A program made the translations under genes and the position numbers. The notes below the pieces were generated by a model. That model saw nothing but the letters and a program-made list of their open reading frames with translations, was not told the origin of the DNA and ran no database searches. Below are positions 63,166 to 64,000 of a stretch of DNA of 64,000 bases, piece after piece. Each line of letters opens with the position of its first letter. The stretch's first letter is position 1. The stretch comes from Deltaproteobacteria bacterium (GTDB lineage Bacteria > Bdellovibrionota > JACOXK01). The stretch spans positions 9,489 to 73,488 of the forward strand of contig JACPKQ010000024.1 of the NCBI GenBank assembly GCA_016186995.1, read 5' to 3'.

Positions 63166-63729
63166 TTATTTTTTATCACCCCATTTATGGCAGTCAGTAC
63201 AGGTGCGTCTTAACATCACCTCAGTTTCAGTTCTTTCAACAAGCCCTTGTGGAAGCTTTTGTTCTTCTTTTTGAATTTTGAGAAAGGATGGGAGTCCTTC
63301 GATATCGTCTAAATTTGAATGTTGATGACGCAGATATTTCTTAGATGAAGTATTCTCTAATAAGGCTCGGTGGGGACGATGACAACTGAGACATTCAACC
63401 TTTCCTGTAAGCTCCACACCCTTAAGCTTAGAAAGATTTTTCCCTATGTGCTCCACAACCCCGCTGTGCGGAAATGAATTATGACATGAAGTACATCTCT
63501 GCTGCATGTAGGGCCTTAACTGAAAATCTTTTCCTTTTTTATAATGACACGCTTTACACTCGGCATGGCGATCTAGAGACATCTTTTTCAAATCATTTTT
63601 CTGTGAGCCATGAGGATTAAGTCTTTCTAATTTTAAACGAGGCAGCTCCCCTGAAGCCACTTGAGCAAACAGCAAAACAAATATAAATTTTAAATAACTC
63701 TTTTTATTAAGGTGCACCGTTAGCTCCAT
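63166..63729 (-). CDS. Tetraheme c-type cytochrome
   Basis: 187 residues from the ATG at 63729; the overlap with the upstream gene makes the exact start uncertain. Signal peptide near 10-27 (YLKFIFVLLFAQVASG). Four heme sites: CKACH, CTSCH, CLSCH and CTDCH, with NSFPHSG and RPHRALLEN around them. Not obviously paralogous to the two RPAPH-type tetrahemes. Ends two bases from the convergent hexaheme gene and is coupled to the diheme gene upstream by a 23-base overlap. Confidence 0.87.
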   Translation of the reverse strand: MELTVHLNKKSYLKFIFVLLFAQVASGELPRLKLERLNPHGSQKNDLKKMSLDRHAECKACHYKKGKDFQLRPYMQQRCTSCHNSFPHSGVVEHIGKNLSKLKGVELTGKVECLSCHRPHRALLENTSSKKYLRHQHSNLDDIEGLPSFLKIQKEEQKLPQGLVERTETEVMLRRTCTDCHKWGDKK

Positions 63730-64000
63730 GACAAAGTGAACAACTGCTGAGCCCATCAGATTCTACCAAATCTTTTGCAGTATCAAAAAGGGCATTTCCA
63801 TAACGATTCACTTGATGAATGTTAGACTTTACATGACAATAAAAACATTGCGTTTGTCTAAAACCGTGTGGGTGATTTTGTGCATTAAGTGTAATGTTAG
63901 AATTATTGTAATACTCATACTCACGATGAGCATCGCACCCAAACACTCCCCATAAAATAACCCCCAAAAGAAAAATAAAATTTATTTTTTTTAAAAATAT
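63707..64000 (-). CDS. Diheme c-type lipoprotein, 5' end beyond the window
   Basis: The frame is open from its stop at 63707 to the window end without an ATG. A TTG at 63967 is the only in-window start candidate and would cut the signal sequence; read-through gives IFLKKINFIFLLGVILWGVF then GC, a lipoprotein signal, so the true start lies past 64000. Two heme sites: CFYCH and CSLCH. The mature part is short (about 75 residues), HxxH-rich between the hemes. Coupled by overlap to the tetraheme gene. Confidence 0.78.
   Translation of the reverse strand: MFLKKINFIFLLGVILWGVFGCDAHREYEYYNNSNITLNAQNHPHGFRQTQCFYCHVKSNIHQVNRYGNALFDTAKDLVESDGLSSCSLCHGANGAP

Overview
The window is AT-rich, gene-dense chromosomal DNA from a Gram-negative bacterium. 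Evidence for an outer membrane is a LolA-type carrier, a NapC-like anchored cytochrome, many predicted lipoproteins and periplasmic NagZ. Long sigma54-type activators, the rpsU-dnaG-rpoD operon, abundant multiheme cytochromes and pyruvoyl arginine decarboxylase fit a deltaproteobacterial or Bdellovibrionota-like lineage. I cannot place it more precisely. No rRNA, CRISPR array, transposase, integrase or phage gene was seen.

Layout. 1-7.9 kb: a cut-off lipoprotein, a Tad-like protein, a degenerate MobA-like protein, meaB, a lytic transglycosylase with LysM, a secreted subtilase with a CUB-like tail, and a GGCT-like protein. 7.9-9.4 kb: a possible Fur-controlled small RNA, a 48-residue polylysine protein, fis and a 53-residue ORF. 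9.4-22.7 kb: pabB, a CCA-adding-type enzyme, secA, a YbjQ-like protein, asnS and a peptide ABC transporter (two permeases and a binding protein). 23-29 kb: an uncharacterised HAMP/DnaJ operon, rnpB, rnhA, a NIF3-like protein and a glycosyltransferase. 29.5-38 kb: a tRNA(CAU), rpoD-dnaG-rpsU, murA, prmC, prfA and a DUF1385 gene. 37.9-51.7 kb: three sigma54-type regulators (one lacks the GAFTGA loop), lolA, arginine decarboxylase plus agmatinase (arginine to putrescine), uvrA, nagZ, an MFS transporter and a DUF374 acyltransferase. 51.7-54.4 kb: tRNA-Val and tRNA-Phe embedded in hairpin-rich duplications, plus two secreted proteins of unknown function.

54.6-64 kb is the most distinctive block. 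Eight multiheme c-type cytochromes together carry 47 CxxCH motifs. They include a tetraheme cytochrome paired with a large NrfD-type membrane protein on the + strand, and a paralogous tetraheme cytochrome paired with a Tat-exported four-cluster ferredoxin on the - strand. The NrfD and ferredoxin genes overlap at their 3' ends. Also present are a propeller-like domain fused to eleven heme sites, a decaheme protein, a NapC-like membrane-anchored hexaheme and a 38-residue membrane peptide. Together these look like a quinone-linked periplasmic electron-transfer system, resembling Cbc/Qrc/Hmc-type complexes but with its own composition. Both divergent promoter regions in the block share a TGAyATAGrTCA dyad of the CRP/FNR type.

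A second theme is short palindromic repeats related to TGTCATTGCGA...GCAATCCC and GGATCCC...GGGATGACA. They lie between genes and also, in frame, inside at least three coding sequences and apparently in the P3 arm of RNase P RNA. All three tRNA genes are also flanked by partial copies of their own ends, separated by paired hairpins.
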